From Pyropia yezoensis (Eukaryota; Rhodophyta; Bangiophyceae; Bangiales; Bangiaceae): a DNA stretch of 64,000 nt. Positions 10,192 through 21,647 of this stretch are shown here, in pieces (within the stretch, counting starts at the first letter, position 1; every line of letters starts with the position of its first letter). Where the stretch lies: assembly GCA_009829735.1 (NCBI GenBank), contig CM020618.1, positions 33,084,894-33,148,893 of the forward strand. The letters run 5' to 3'. A program made the position numbers and the translations under genes. Under the pieces are notes generated by a model. The model did no database searches, was not told the origin of the DNA, and saw only the letters and a program-made list of their open reading frames with translations.

Positions 10192-11282
10192 TTGGCCGGC
10201 CTTGTCAAGGGGCTCAGCCGCACGAGTAGGCCGTCGGGAGTCTCCCCAAACCTTGAGTGGGTATTGTTGTCCATCTCGGCTCGGATCTCGACGCAGCGTG
10301 CGTCCGTCGATTGGGCCCTAATCAGACGCTCCACAGTGAGGGGAGGGAAGCCCTTGTTCGTCTTAAGATCCGGGGCCACCCAGCCACGAGCTAAGTTGGC
10401 CAACGTGAGTAGACAGGGGAGTTCCTCCGGGATGGGCTTAGTGTCGACCCCCGTCGTCGTGAGCCTTGACATGGTGTCAGCTGCATGATGGGCCGCGCCG
10501 CCCCGCGTCTCCACAATGTAGTCAATCTCGGCCAACCGTAGCCGCCACTGGGCCAACCGGCCATGTGCTCCGTCCATGTGGAGCACCCACTTGAGGGCCG
10601 TGTGGTCCGTTCTCAGGATGAAACGTGTGCCCAAAAGGTAGGGCCGCAGGAGGAAGAGGGCCCACACTACGGCCAGACATTCGCGCACGGTGGTACTGTA
10701 GTTCCTCTCGGCTTGCGGCAGGGGCCGACTCCAGTATCCAACAGGTTTGAGGCCACCCTCTTGCTGCTCTTGGAGTAGGACACAGCCAACTTGGGTAGCA
10801 CTGGCGTCCGTGTCAACCGTGTACTGCCCCTTTCGTCGCGGGAGGGCCAAAATGGGTGCGTGGGTCAGCCTCCGTTTGAGGTCCTCGAAGGCACTCAGCT
10901 GCTCCTTCGTAAAATCGGGCAGCGGGTCGGGGATCTTCGTACTGGTGAGGGCCGTCAAAGGCCGGGCAACCTCCGCGTAGTCCTTCACAAACCTCCGCTA
11001 GACACGACACATGCCTAGGAAGCTGCGCAGGCCCTTCTTGGTCTTTGGCGGCTCTGCTTGCCTAAGGCCCACGAGAGTTTTCTCGTTCACTCGGACCTGC
11101 CCCTGGCCGACAATATGGCTTAAGTCCTCGACCTCCTCTTGAAAGGGGAAGCACTTGCTGGCCTTCAGGATACGCCGGCCTTGGCTAACAGGTAGAAGAC
11201 CTCTTTGAAGTAGCGCAGGTGTCCTTGGGCCGTCCGGGAAAATACAATAACATCGTCCAGGTAAACCAGCACCGTCTTCCAC
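10155..11282 (-). pseudogene. Element B RT C-terminus and RNase H fragment
   Basis: Two pieces in one frame separated by TAG at 10998-11000. The first (11282-11001) continues the RT thumb (LKASKCFPFQEEVEDLSHIV ... LRSFLGMCRV). The second (10988-10155) is RNase H (VDTDASATQVGCVLLQEQ, TDHTALKW, AADTMSRL). The TAG lies in the sequence RV(stop)RRF, where related elements have VYRRF, so it is probably a TAC-to-TAG change. Frame slips join it poorly to RT upstream (near 11165-11190) and integrase downstream. Confidence 0.88.
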
Positions 11283-12883
11283 TTGAGGCCCGCTAGTAGT
11301 ATGTCCATGGCCCTTTGCAAGGTAGCAGGTGCGTTGGTCAGGCCAAATGGAAGCCGTACGTATTTGTACGTCCCCTCATGGCAGGTGAACGTCGCCTTAT
11401 CTTGGTCCTCGACGGCCACAGGGATCTGCCAGTGGCCCATATTGCAGTCCAACATCGAAGAGACGGTTGCCTCCCCCAGGAAGCCAATGCAGTCGTCCAT
11501 CCGTGGGAGGGGGTAGGTATCTTTGACCGTCATATCGTTGAGCCGCCTGTAGTCCACGCAAAACCTCGGAATGCCGTCGGATTTTGGCACAATGACCACC
11601 GGGATGGACCACTCGGCCTGCGAGGGCTCTATAACCTCCAACTTAAGCTGCTTGGATACCTGCTCCACTATCACCTGGAGGTGGTAAAGAACCGTCCGGT
11701 AGGGCTGCGACCGTACCGGCTTGGCCCCCGGCGTCAGGGTTATACGATGGGGCGTGATGTCCATACGGCCTAGCTGGCCATCCCATGATCCCCCGTAGGG
11801 GGCCACCAAATCTCGTACGGCCTCGTGCAATTCGGGTGGGATCAACTCGTAGGCAATCCGCGGCACCTCAGGGCCGTCTTTATTTCGAGCCTCCGCTTCA
11901 CTGTTCGTATGTGAAGCGTCGTTGGCTTGCCCTGAATCCAATTTGGGCCCTTGCGCTTCACCGGCTTCGACTCTTGGAAATTCAACCAGCGTCCCGATCG
12001 GGGCGGCCCCTTCGCCAGGGGGTGAGCACGGCCCTTCGTGGGTCTCGTAGACAGGCCCATCGTAGGGCTCAACGAGGCCAACCGCATACCCCTTGGGGAG
12101 ATTAACAGGCCGGCTGGTGACGTTGGTGAGGATGAACTTAAATTCCCACCGGATCTTGACGTTGGCCAGCGCATTGTGCAACAGGACGCCGTTCTCGGCC
12201 ATCTTAACAGGTCTCTCCCACAGCAGGCACCGCCCAGTAGTCCCGCATCGACCGTAGACGGCCTGAATCGAGTAGGGCTGAATCGTGACAGACATGGAGA
12301 GGCACAGGGCCGCCAAGTCGACCCGCGGAGAGCTGCCATGCTTGTTGGGGGCCCGCAGGTCCTTGCCCTCCCGTACCCTGATGGCCTCCGTAAGGGCCCC
12401 GTCATTCCAACGCACGGCCTCCGTCCCCGGGTAGATGTCCCTTACGTACTACTTCTGGCAGTCCATCCCCAAGATAACCGGAACGGACAGGGCCTTGACG
12501 ATCAAGAAGTTGAATACTGTGGCCTTTCCCCCATCTAGGACGGCCACCTCCAGTACGGCAAGGGCCCGTAAAAGCTGTCCTGATGCGTCACAGACCCGCG
12601 TTAATTTCGGGGGCCTATAGGCGTAGCGTCGCCAGTCGCTAGGCAAGAAGTCCTCCCTAATGACACTTGGGCCGGCTCCGGTGTCCAAGTCCGCCTTCGT
12701 AGGCCTCGCCGGGTGTTGCGCCGTCAACTGGATGGCCACGTTGATCTCGAACTTTCTCTTTCGTAGTACCAGGAGGGTCCCTTTAAACGCATAGGGCCTT
12801 CCTGGGATGCACTCCTTGGGCCCAAAAGCAGGGGCCCCGCAAGGCAGTACAGTAGGACAAGGCGTAGTAGTACACGCAATCAT
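11165..12883 (-). pseudogene. Element B protease and reverse transcriptase
   Basis: Residues from 12883 hold a retropepsin-like domain (KADLDTGAGPSVIRED, catalytic DTG; ILGMDCQK as the second conserved block). TAG at 12449-12451 follows directly, then the frame continues into a linker and RT (VVIVPKSDGIPRFCVDYRR, MLDCNMGHWQIP, catalytic YLDDVIVFS near 11265-11235). The frame breaks at LLAKAGVS near 11165. Motifs are intact, so catalysis was lost only through the breaks. Confidence 0.9.
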
Positions 12884-12939
12884 AGTAGGCGTGCAGGTTC
12901 TATCCCTTGAACGGGGAGTAGGTGAGGGCCCACTCCCCG

Positions 12940-14641
12940 CTATGCTTCTCCCGAGGGCGGAGGGGGTCCGGCCGACATGGCCCGTAGAGACTTGGCCGAC
13001 CGACGGACGTCCTCCTCTTCATCCGACTGTTCCATCCCATCGCAGAGGGCCTGTAACACCGCAATTCGGGTCCGACGGTTGATGTCCCGCTGCTCACGGT
13101 ACTTGGCCTCATCGTTGATCTTCTTGTGGCCCCGTGTAGACTGCAGGAGCGCGTCACAGGCCTTGATCACATTCTTCCGCTGGGCCTCCGATAGCTTGGG
13201 GCATTGGTGGGCCATATGGCCTTCCTCGCAGCATACGTAGCAACGCATCGGTCCACGTCCCTCCTGCGTCCGATTGGCCAAATAACGTCGAGTGGCGGGT
13301 TCATAGGCCCACGGAGAGGGGGTTGCCTTGTCAGCGGCCTGATGGTTGGCCGTCTTGTCTGCTACCTCCGTGGCCCTCACCTCCCCAATGGCCATTGCAG
13401 GATGCCGCGGCCGTGGCGTAGGGGGACGTGGGATGAATGAGGTCCTTCGACCCCCGTCCTCCCCCTTAGAGCCCCCCTTGGCCAACTCGATGACATCCTT
13501 GGCCGCCTTGAACTTGCCGGACGTGTAGGTAACCAACCTTTGGTACGTGCAGGCGGTGTCGTTGTAAACGGAGGCGTCCGTACGCAGGAATTCCGGTAGG
13601 CCGTGAATGAGTTGTTGTTTCATAGTCCCTTCGGAATGGATATTCCCACAAGACCCAGAGAGGCTTTCGTAGGCGTAGAGCGAAGGCCTCAACGGTCTCA
13701 TCCGACTCCTTCGAAGCCCGACTAAACTTGTCTTGCGCCAAGGCCGGCGCATGCGGCTCCGCGTAGGTCTCCAAAAACCAATTGATGGCCTCGAGGTACG
13801 TCATAATAGAGCAACCACCCGACGTACTTTCCGAATCAGAAGGGGCCCGCGTGTTCCGCATCTCCGCGTCGCCCGAAAGAAAGTGGGGCACCGCGTAGAG
13901 GGCCATCCCCTCTGACACACTATTATCGTCGCAGGCCTTGGTGAACTTGCGTAGCCATGAGAAGACCTTCAGGGGCTCCTTGCCAGAAAAGGGGGCGTAG
14001 CCCCCAAAAGAGTGTTTCATGTTCTTGGCCGTCCTCTCCATCTTTCTGGTCTCCCTCGTACCGTATTTAGTTGCCCGGTTCCGCAGCCGATACGTGTTGT
14101 AGTCCAACACACGGGCAAAGCGGTCGCCCGCCGCTGCGATTACCTTGGGGCCGTCCGCGGTATTGGAGGCCACGTGTCCACTTTGGTCCTGGTCACCCTT
14201 GATGGTTGATGACAAGGACGACTCAGAATCAGAAGCGACGACGAATAATGGCCACGACGGTGACGACGGCAGCCACGACGGCCCTTGTTCTTCTTGCTCG
14301 TGCGCGAGCCACCGGTGTTACCCGGTTGGCCCGCTTGATTCTCCACGACCGTGGGGGTGCTTGCCGCCTGGCTGGGAGTCACAGCTCGGGACACCTCGGC
14401 CAAGATGTCCGTTCGAAAGTCTTTTAGAACCGACCGTAGATCAGTTGGCCCCAGGGTTGGTAGGTCACGGCCAGGCCCACCAAAGGGCGGTGTAAGAGAA
14501 CGGGGCGGGGGAATTCTCGAGGGCCCACCGCGACCACGGCCACGGCCAGCCCCTGAGCCTTCACCTCCGCCCGCCTGCGTCATTTGGGGACACGTCCGAC
14601 GGCGCACCGCGGCCCCGACCGTCAGGGGGTAGGTCCGCCAT
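12940..14641 (-). pseudogene. Element B gag with CCHC zinc knuckle
   Basis: The likely start is ATG 14641 (MADLPPDGRG). A Pro/Gly/Arg-rich N-terminus is followed by the capsid-like core (LKVFSWLRKFTKACDDNSVSEGMAL and ETVEAFALRLRK) and a single CCHC knuckle, CYVCCEEGHMAHQC, near 13240-13200. A short acidic tail (EQSDEEEDV) closes the protein at 12940. Frameshifts lie near 14140-14215 and near 13660-13680. The core is related to gag of element C (FEFLRRFTKGCDDNAISEATA). Confidence 0.85.
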
Positions 14642-15245
14642 GTCGGCCGTCGGCACTCGACTAGCAGGCCGTCAGGCCCCGCTAGGAGGGAGTAGGAACC
14701 ACGAGATCACGGTGATCCGCTACAAAAGAGGGAGAGAGGCGTCCTGATACTGAAGAAAGTTTGCCCCTCCCCTGCTGCTTTACCATCAATTGAGCGTCAT
14801 GACCACCGCGTGCCCAGAGGGAGCCCAATTCACCCCAGAGGGACAACGGGTAACCACTAGAAGGAACGGGCCTGGGAACCCCACGCGCGCTTGCCCACCT
14901 CAAGGTCCGAGGTAAAGATGGAAGGCTTTTGCCCAAGGGGAAGGAGAAACCCAAAGAAACGTTGTTTTACAAGAGGGACCTCGTTGGGACCCCGGGCCAA
15001 GCCCCTAAGAACCCTACAAAGGACTCCCAAGGTGACCTCCCAGGCGCCCTCCCCAGCGGGCCAAGTGCCAGCATCCACCTGGCCTACACCGGAGCGCACC
15101 GGGGCACCCGCGCCGACAAGCATCCCTCGAAAGAAAAGCAAGCGAAACGCCCCACACACAGATGCAATCCGCCCGACAAACCCAATGGGAGAAAAAGGGC
15201 GAAAAGCACGAACATACTCAAGGAAAATCGAGAAGAGACAAATGC
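14642..15245. other. Non-coding region between elements B and C
   Basis: This stretch should contain the 5' LTR and primer-binding site of B if they survive. I could not recognise either. The reading frames present have no known domain and are not supported. Confidence 0.4.
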
Positions 15246-15773
15246 TTAGAAAACAGTCAAATCCAAGGGCACCAAGTCCGGGGGGGTACAACCGCCTCCC
15301 TCGGTCGGTCCACAACCAACGGCCAGCAACGCCCGCCATCCCGTGACGGCCGACCAATGATCCGCTGACGCCCCAACGAAGGCCAGCACTCCGCTGTCCC
15401 CGGAGGAGGAACGAGGGCCACAGACGCCACGTATTCCACCATAGATGTCAATCATATGGTTGGCCTTGGGCCTCCAACGTTGGAGCTCCACTTTCTTGGG
15501 CAACAGCGACTTGCGTATCAAGGAAGCGCCTGAGATAGTATCAAGTACGATACGGGCACAACACGCCCGGCGTGGGGCTAGTTGCACCCGGCCGGCTACC
15601 TGGAAGTTCTCTCCTGTCAGCGATGGCCCGACGAGAGTTTACGTTCTTAGGGAGTCCTACCCGAGGTAGGCGGACCCCGTCGGGTCGGCATAATATGCGA
15701 CAGGGCTGATTCGTCCTCTTGACCCACTTGGCCGAGGCTGCCGCTGTGAGCTTCAGACGTCCAGCTCCCGCCG
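15246..15773 (-). pseudogene. Element C protease relic
   Basis: A short frame on the - strand (mainly 15587-15246) carries ARIVLDTISGASLIRKSLLP, a disturbed version of the retropepsin D-T-G/S-G site; compare KADLDTGAGPSVIREDFLP in B. It follows the gag of C in the right order. Element C stops being recognisable around 15250, so RT, RNase H and integrase are absent. Confidence 0.65.
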
Positions 15774-17742
15774 TCAGACGTTTTCCGCCGACTTGGCTTC
15801 GGAGTCTGAGGGCGAAGGGGAGGACGACGTGTCCGAGGACGACGTGTCTACCTCTTCAGCGGAGGGCGTAGCCAGAGCCACCACCGGCCGCGTGCCACTC
15901 TCGCGTCGCGAGCGTACTTCGCTCGTGGCCGTCTTCTTGCTCGCATGTTTGACAAGTTGTTGAATGCGATTACTCAAAATAGGGTAGTCGTATGCCCAGT
16001 GTTCATCAGCGTTGCAGTTCCAACACCGATTCTCTATTCCCGGGAGGGTCTTCCCGACTTGGGAACCCAAGGAGTTGCTCTGAGAAGTTCCCACAGCGGC
16101 TACTACCTTATCCTTACGGATCCGGCGTGCCTCTCGTAACTCTCTGGTCTTGTGAGCCTCCTCCTTCTCCTTGGCCAACTCGGCCTGCCGTTCCTGGCCT
16201 TGCTCATCTCGCAGCTTGCGGTAAGCCTCACCTCTGCGGTAGGCGAACCTAGCCAACTCGGCCAGCGTCGCCCGGGAGGCATCATGCTCCCGGGTCTCCA
16301 TATGGACCGACCAATGGAGACCTTCCACAAAACGACTCTTCACCACAGCTTGTGGATGAAGGACCACAAAGATTGTTGAGCTTGCGGACACGTTCTGCGA
16401 AGGAAAACCCGTCCTCTTTCTCTTCCTTGTGAGCCTGCATAAACTCCTCGACTTGAGAGGCCAACGCGGCTTCATCAACCATAGCCCGTAACAAACAGTT
16501 GATGAGCTCCAAGTAGGGCGTTACCTCACCAGCTCCTCCACTTGAGGAACTGGGCATGAAAGACAAGATCTCCGTCCGTGTATCGCCCTTTGTGAACTCC
16601 TGTAGCATGTAAGATGCCGTGGCTTCACTAATGGCATTGTCGTCACAACCTTTCGTAAAGCGACGTAGGAACTCAAAGACACAGAGGGGGGGAGTTCCAT
16701 CCCACTCCGCTTGTTGCCCAAAAGCGTGAGTCACGCTCGTTTTGGCTCGGCCCGTAGCTCGGGCCTGAGCAGAACCATACATCACCGACTTGTTGTTCAG
16801 GGCGTAGGTCTCGCAATCAAAGATCCCCTGGTAGACCGGGTTGGCTACCTGGATCTTGGGCGGCACCTCACGTTGAGGGAACAGCCGCTGGGGCAGAGGG
16901 GTATACTGACCCAGCGTCTTTGCCGTCGGTACCGGCGGGCTGAGTGTAGCCCCCGGCATCTCTGCAGGGGACGCCCCCGTTTAAGGCGCTTGACCTGCCG
17001 ACGTCACCGTGGCTCCAAAGTTGGGAGTCATGGGGGTCGTTGGCTGTTCGGAACGCCCCGGTGCAGGCGTAGGGGGAAGTGTTCCGTTCGTCTGCGGGCT
17101 CGAAGGCCCCACTCCGGTCTGGACTGTGAGACCGTTTGGCAAACTCGCCTCAACCTGATTTAAAATGGTATTCGTCATCGTGACCACCAGTTCCGGCAAA
17201 GCCTGCCGCAACACATCAGTCGCCTCCCGACGGACAGTTTCCGCCAGGAGTGGGTTTCCGCCTCCAGTTGAGTCTCGGTCAGCCTTCGAGAGTCCACCTG
17301 AGGGGTAACCATGATCCCCAGGGGTCTCGACCGAGGGCAAGGGCGTGAGCCCATCACCGACCAACGAAAGTCCGCCGTCCTCCGAAGCCCTAGTTGGCGA
17401 TGGCTCCATGCCAAAGTTTGCTCCAACCCGAGTGGATCCCGCAGGGACAGTCCTCTCACCTTGGGACGTTCCCGTTGAGTGTACCACACGGTGGCCGGAC
17501 TTCGGCCCACTATCATCGGGGGTGTCACCCGAATGAACTCCCGACTGAGTCGGGGTGGCCTGCTGCCCGCCCGTGCTCCCAGTCCTGCTGGCTTGAGGGG
17601 CCTCTAGTCCCTCTGCGACCCCAGGTACACCTACCACTGCGACCCCAGGTAAACCCACCTGTGTCTCACCAGTATTCAAAGGCACTGAAGTACGTGCGTC
17701 ACCCGTGTACTCCCCGGACGACGGGGGGTCCGATCCAGCCAT
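15774..17742 (-). pseudogene. Element C gag
   Basis: Starts at ATG 17742 (MAGSDPPSSGEYTG). A long Pro/Gly/Thr-rich N-terminus is broken by TAA at 16981-16983. The frame then continues with the capsid-like core (CVFEFLRRFTKGCDDNAISE) to a frameshift near 16375. The remaining frame has an Arg/Glu-rich coiled segment (RDEQGQERQAELAKEKEE), a zinc knuckle CWNCNADEHWAYDYP in which the last Cys position is Tyr, and a Ser/Asp-rich tail. It cannot encode a functional gag. The loss of the last zinc ligand fits a TGC-to-TAC change. Confidence 0.85.
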
Positions 17743-17842
17743 GATGGCTAAAGATCCGCACGACAAAGACCAAGACAACCGTTCCTCTGAGACAGAGAGC
17801 CCCCTACTCCCGGGTGCACCCAGAGGTAAAGCTTACCTCTGT

Positions 17843-17859
17843 CCCCTGTTGCTCCACCA
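17843..17859 (-). promoter_or_regulatory. Primer-binding site of element C
   Basis: On the - strand, two bases after the LTR end (17862), the sequence is TGGTGGAGCAACAGGGG. Its complement ends in CCA and has the layout of a tRNA 3' end: T-stem strand, 7-nt acceptor strand TTGCTCC, discriminator A, CCA. This marks the LTR at 17862-21763 as the 5' LTR of a - strand element. I cannot name the tRNA. Confidence 0.75.
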
Positions 17860-18215
17860 AATGTGGCAAAAACCTCTCGCACACACGGCACCCAAGACGG
17901 GGCGGTGCACAAGGGCTGCCTCCCGTGTCGGGGGAACCGGAAGAAGTGCAAGTCGCACACACTCTGTCCCTGTTGTGGGGCGAACCCCCCACGGACAAAC
18001 AAGAGGATGGTGTGTGGGCCAACAGTCTCTTGGTCGGGACGGGGAAGCGAAACTAAGCCCCGATCTCCCTCCACTTATCTCTCCAGGGTCCTCTCAGAAT
18101 CTCGCCATTCAGAATCTTCCACCCCAGCACCTGCTCACCGGGCCACACGAGAATTCAAGACGATAAAATGCAGAAAACCGTCAAATCCATGTTGGATTTG
18201 CTATCAAGCAAAGTA

Positions 18216-18234
18216 CAGTGCGACCCCTCACTTG
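18216..18234 (+). repeat. Left terminal inverted repeat of the pogo element
   Basis: CAGTGCGACCCCTCACTTG, preceded by TA. CAGT starts are usual for pogo/Tigger ends. It is the exact reverse complement of 21629-21647. Confidence 0.95.
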
Positions 18235-19567
18235 CCCTGGGTAGACCAAGGAGGTGGCCCTCCTGAAAGTGTCCGGGGCCATATTGCTAAACGAATCCTG
18301 GCACTCATAAATAGGTGGGAGGAGACAGTCTGGCGGTGTTCTGCGGACAGTCTGGCCTAACCACGACGAAACACTTGACAGTAACTATGTATTCGTCACA
18401 CAACCATGGATGCTGGACGCAACCAACTGCAGCCGTGGAGAGGCCAGCTACATCTGCCGACCTACACTGGACAGGGTGCCGACTCGGTTCGGTCACCCAT
18501 CATTGTCCTCGCCCGGGGTCATGCGCTGGACGTTGCGAAAGACACCCGCCTCCATCATCAATCTGAAGCACCGCGGCGGGTGCCATCGGCTGGCACGCCA
18601 CTGAACCCCGCCCGCCCTCACCTCTCCCCCCCCATCCCCCCCCCCCCACCTGACCCCCTCCCCCCCCCTGCCCACACCCATCCCCCTCTGCCACACAACC
18701 CCCCCAATCCCACCCACGCCAACCCGACCCACCCCGTCCAACGAGCCCCCCGCCACCCCCCTTCCTGGCCATCCCCCTCGACTCGCCTTGCGCGGGACCC
18801 GACCAAATTCGGTCATCCATCATCGTCATCACTGGGCGCGATTGGTCGGACCTTGCCGGTCGCCGCCCGCGATTCCGTCCCCGCGAGCCACCCACGCAGT
18901 CAAGGCGGCCCGGCGGATGCCATCAGGCAGCCTGCCTCCGACCTCTGGCTCGCCCCTGCGCCGTGCTCCACCCATGCACCCCCCCCCCCCCCCCCCCCCC
19001 CCCCCGCTCATCGACCACCCCCTCATCCCCACGCGGGGAAGTGAGCGGGGGAACGGTCCTGCCCGTCATCCCCCCCCGCCTCTCCCCCCCTCCCCTTCAG
19101 GTGGGACCCGCGCGTAGTGCTCGCGGTTCCGTCCCCGCGCGGCCACCCAATCAGGCGTGGTGCCTCTGCCGATGACGCTGGACGCCCAGCGCCTCACCGC
19201 TGTTTTCCATACCCCCCCCCCTTGCCTTGCCCCACTCGTCGAACAGCACGGAGGCGGGCCCCGACCAAGTTTGGTCATCCATCATTGGCCGGTGGGGTCC
19301 GTCCGCCACGCCACGCTCTCCCGATTCCATCCTCTCTTCGTAATCCACCACGGCGGGTGAGCCGCCGAGAGCCGCCGCAGCGGATGCCGCCGGGCGCCCC
19401 GCCCCCCTGTTCCCCACGTCCCAACCTCCTCCCATACCACATTAAGAAACAAATGGCTTGCTGTCTGTGGCCAATATGCTATTTTTTTTTCTCGCCAGCC
19501 AGATCAAAGACAGGGCATCCGAGAGTTGGGGATGCGGCGACGGCGTGATAGTCCGTCTGGCCAGTGT
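18235..19567. other. C-rich non-coding half of the pogo element
   Basis: Long open frames here come from base bias (CCC, CAC, CCG runs) and show no domain. A homopolymer C run lies at about 18979-19005. A duplicated-looking phrase, GACCAA(A/G)TT(C/T)GGTCATCCATC, occurs near 18802 and 19262, which hints at an internal repeat. Confidence 0.5.
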
Positions 19568-21310
19568 TCAGTTTATTTCTGTGTCCACAACAGTCAAAAT
19601 GGAGTCTGCGCTATCTTCATCCCCAAGCCATATCTCAATGACGGACAGCGCGCGAGGATGGCTGCCAGGCATGAAGCCCTCTTGCGCGCTGTTTGCGCCC
19701 TCGCCAGTACACTGACCACCGACCGGGCCCAGGCTCCTTGCGCTGCGCAGCAATGCAACAATGGCCTGCGCATGGTCCGTCGGGGGGGGCTCCTGGGCCG
19801 CCGCTACCGCTTGGTCGAGCCTCAGCTGGATAAGCCGCAAGACATCAGGGGGGGTGCAGTTGGCGCGTAGCCAGCGGCGCATGATGGCAGTGGCTGACAG
19901 GCCGTCAAAAGCCTCCTTAACGAGCCGTATCGCGTCCAGCACATGCGGCGCTCGCCCATCCCTCACTCCAAGAGACCCGGGCCTCGCCCGAGCATCCCTC
20001 CTCCGCCGGGCGTCCCGCTCGGCCGGGGTCTCCTCAAATTGGCGGTCAAATGCGGCCAGCATGTCGCGCATCATGCCGCGCTTGTACGTTGACTTAACCG
20101 CGTTGATAGCCCCTTGGTCCGCCGGTTGAAAACGTGCCGTGGTATTGGGTGGCAGCCACTCAATGTCCATCCGGTCACTCGTCTTCGACGAGTCGTGGCC
20201 AGAGGCGTTGTCCATGACCAAAAAGCCGCGCTGCGCCGTGAAGGCGGCCCAATCAGCGCTGAGGTCGGCCAGCCACTTGGAGTACACCGTGGAGTCCATC
20301 CACGCATTCTTTTGGCTGTAATACTTGAGAGGAACATGGTGCACGCCACGGAAGCAAACTGGCTCGGCCGCCTTCCCAATAACAGAAATAGACTTAAATG
20401 TGCCGGTTGCGTTGACGCAAACGATGAGGGTGATGCGCGCTTTCGCCGTCTGCATGGCAGTTCCACGCGTCTCTCGGGCATCGCAGCCTAATACGTAGGA
20501 GCGCGTTGGCGCCAGTTGATAAAACAGCGCCGCCTCGTCCATATTGAGGATACAATCTGGGTCAAGCCCAACCATTTTCGCCCGCAGTTCCGCCATTCTT
20601 GCTTCTCCTTCCACAGTGTCCACACCGCCACCGGAGCCATGAAGATGGATGTTCCGAACTCCGTGGCGCCTCGCTCAGCGGTCGACAAACCCGTTCGATG
20701 CTGCAAAGTCCTTCCCAGGGTAGTGGCGCTGCGCCAACTCGCGGGCCTTGACGGATAAGGCCAGCCGAGAGAGAGGCATTGTCTTGCGCCCCATGGTCCG
20801 AATGCGATAAAACCAATCAAAAAGGAGGGAGTTTACGAGTGGAAAGCGGCATGGCTGCACGCACCGCGCAAAAGAGGGAGCTCCAGCAGCAGCGGCGGCC
20901 CACACTTCTTGCCGCCTCGCAGACACGCTATGGACGGTTCTCTTCGAGATGCCGTACCTCTGCGCCAGCACGTCACGCGGGACCTTGTCGTCGACTTGCG
21001 TGATGAGAAGTTGCTTCTGCTGGATAGTCAGGCTTGCCCTCCTCGGTCTCTCGCCGCGTGAAGCGCCAGCTGCTGCAACCTCAGGCGCCCCGGGAGCTTG
21101 GGGTGCGGGAAGAGCCGAAAGAGGTGGGCTTTCTTGCGCTGCTTGGCGAACAGCATCGAGCGCGGCGCCAGCCGCCGCATTGGCGGCCTCCACCGTCCCA
21201 GGACACGCCGAGAGCAAAGCCGACGCCTGCGGGATCAGGGCGGCGGCGGTCAAAAGAGCAGCAATAAGGGATGGCGGGGGGGACGAGTCTTCTTGATTGC
21301 GGTCGGCCAT
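19568..21310 (-). pseudogene. pogo-like DDE transposase, one in-frame TGA
   Basis: From ATG 21310 (MADRNQEDSS) to the stop at 19568 there are 581 codons. Residues ~94-130 form a CENP-B-type helix-turn-helix (QQKQLLITQVDDKVPRDVLAQRYGISKRTV). Residues ~145-211 are the second DNA-binding domain of this family. The DDE_1 catalytic core follows: NMDEAALFY (Asp ~258), LVMDNASGHDS (Asp ~367) and PPNTTARFQPADQG (Asp ~398), giving DD30D spacing as in pogo. TGA at 20675-20677 falls in GFVDR(stop)ARRHGV, where the family usually has Trp, so TGG-to-TGA is likely. AATAAA overlaps the last codons and may be the poly(A) signal. The copy is one substitution from an open frame but as read it is dead. Confidence 0.92.
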
Positions 21311-21595
21311 GTCAATCAAACAAACAACGGAGAGCGTCAGGGGTGCGGGGAGAGATGAGGAGCGGCCGCAGTCTGCATGGCGGTCGGCCAGTAGCTGGTC
21401 GCGTGCTCCGTCGGGGGCGGGCGAGTGACGGCGAGTGACAGCGAGCGACGACCAATGGTTACCAACAATATATCGTCAATTACAAATACCGGCAGATTAA
21501 GTGACATTGCATTTTTTCCCTGTGGTCTTCAAAGAGGGTAAATATGTGTCGAATTCTCTCTTCTGTGGAGGGCCACTTGATGCGTACCCCCCCCT

Positions 21596-21619
21596 CAGTT
21601 GTGCCGATCGGCACAACTG
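21596..21619. repeat. 24-bp perfect palindrome just inside the right end of the pogo element
   Basis: The arms CAGTTGTGCCGA and TCGGCACAACTG abut without a spacer. It lies 10 bp inside the right terminal repeat and has no counterpart at the left end. It may be a transposase binding site or a chance hairpin. Confidence 0.7.
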
Positions 21620-21628
21620 CGGGGCGGC

Positions 21629-21647
21629 CAAGTGAGGGGTCGCACTG
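21629..21647 (+). repeat. Right terminal inverted repeat of the pogo element
   Basis: CAAGTGAGGGGTCGCACTG, followed by TA; reverse complement of 18216-18234. Confidence 0.95.

Larger units (their letters stand above)
8725..14641 (-). mobile_element. Ty3/gypsy chromovirus B, internal region, decayed
   Basis: Reading on the - strand: gag with a zinc knuckle, aspartic protease, RT, RNase H, integrase and a terminal chromodomain. This is the standard Ty3/gypsy order over about 5.9 kb. It differs from A in sequence, lacks an antisense ORF after pol, and carries several frameshifts and stops. Neither LTR nor primer-binding site could be assigned. Confidence 0.88.
18216..21647 (-). mobile_element. 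pogo/Tigger-type DNA transposon (3432 bp)
   Basis: The element is flanked by TA on both sides (18214-18215 and 21648-21649), the target duplication of the Tc1/mariner/pogo superfamily. It has 19-bp perfect inverted ends and one transposase gene on the - strand occupying the right half. The left half (18235-19560) is C-rich and non-coding with a long C run at about 18979-19005. It sits inside the LTR of element C, so it arrived later than C. The transposase has one nonsense codon. Confidence 0.93.
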
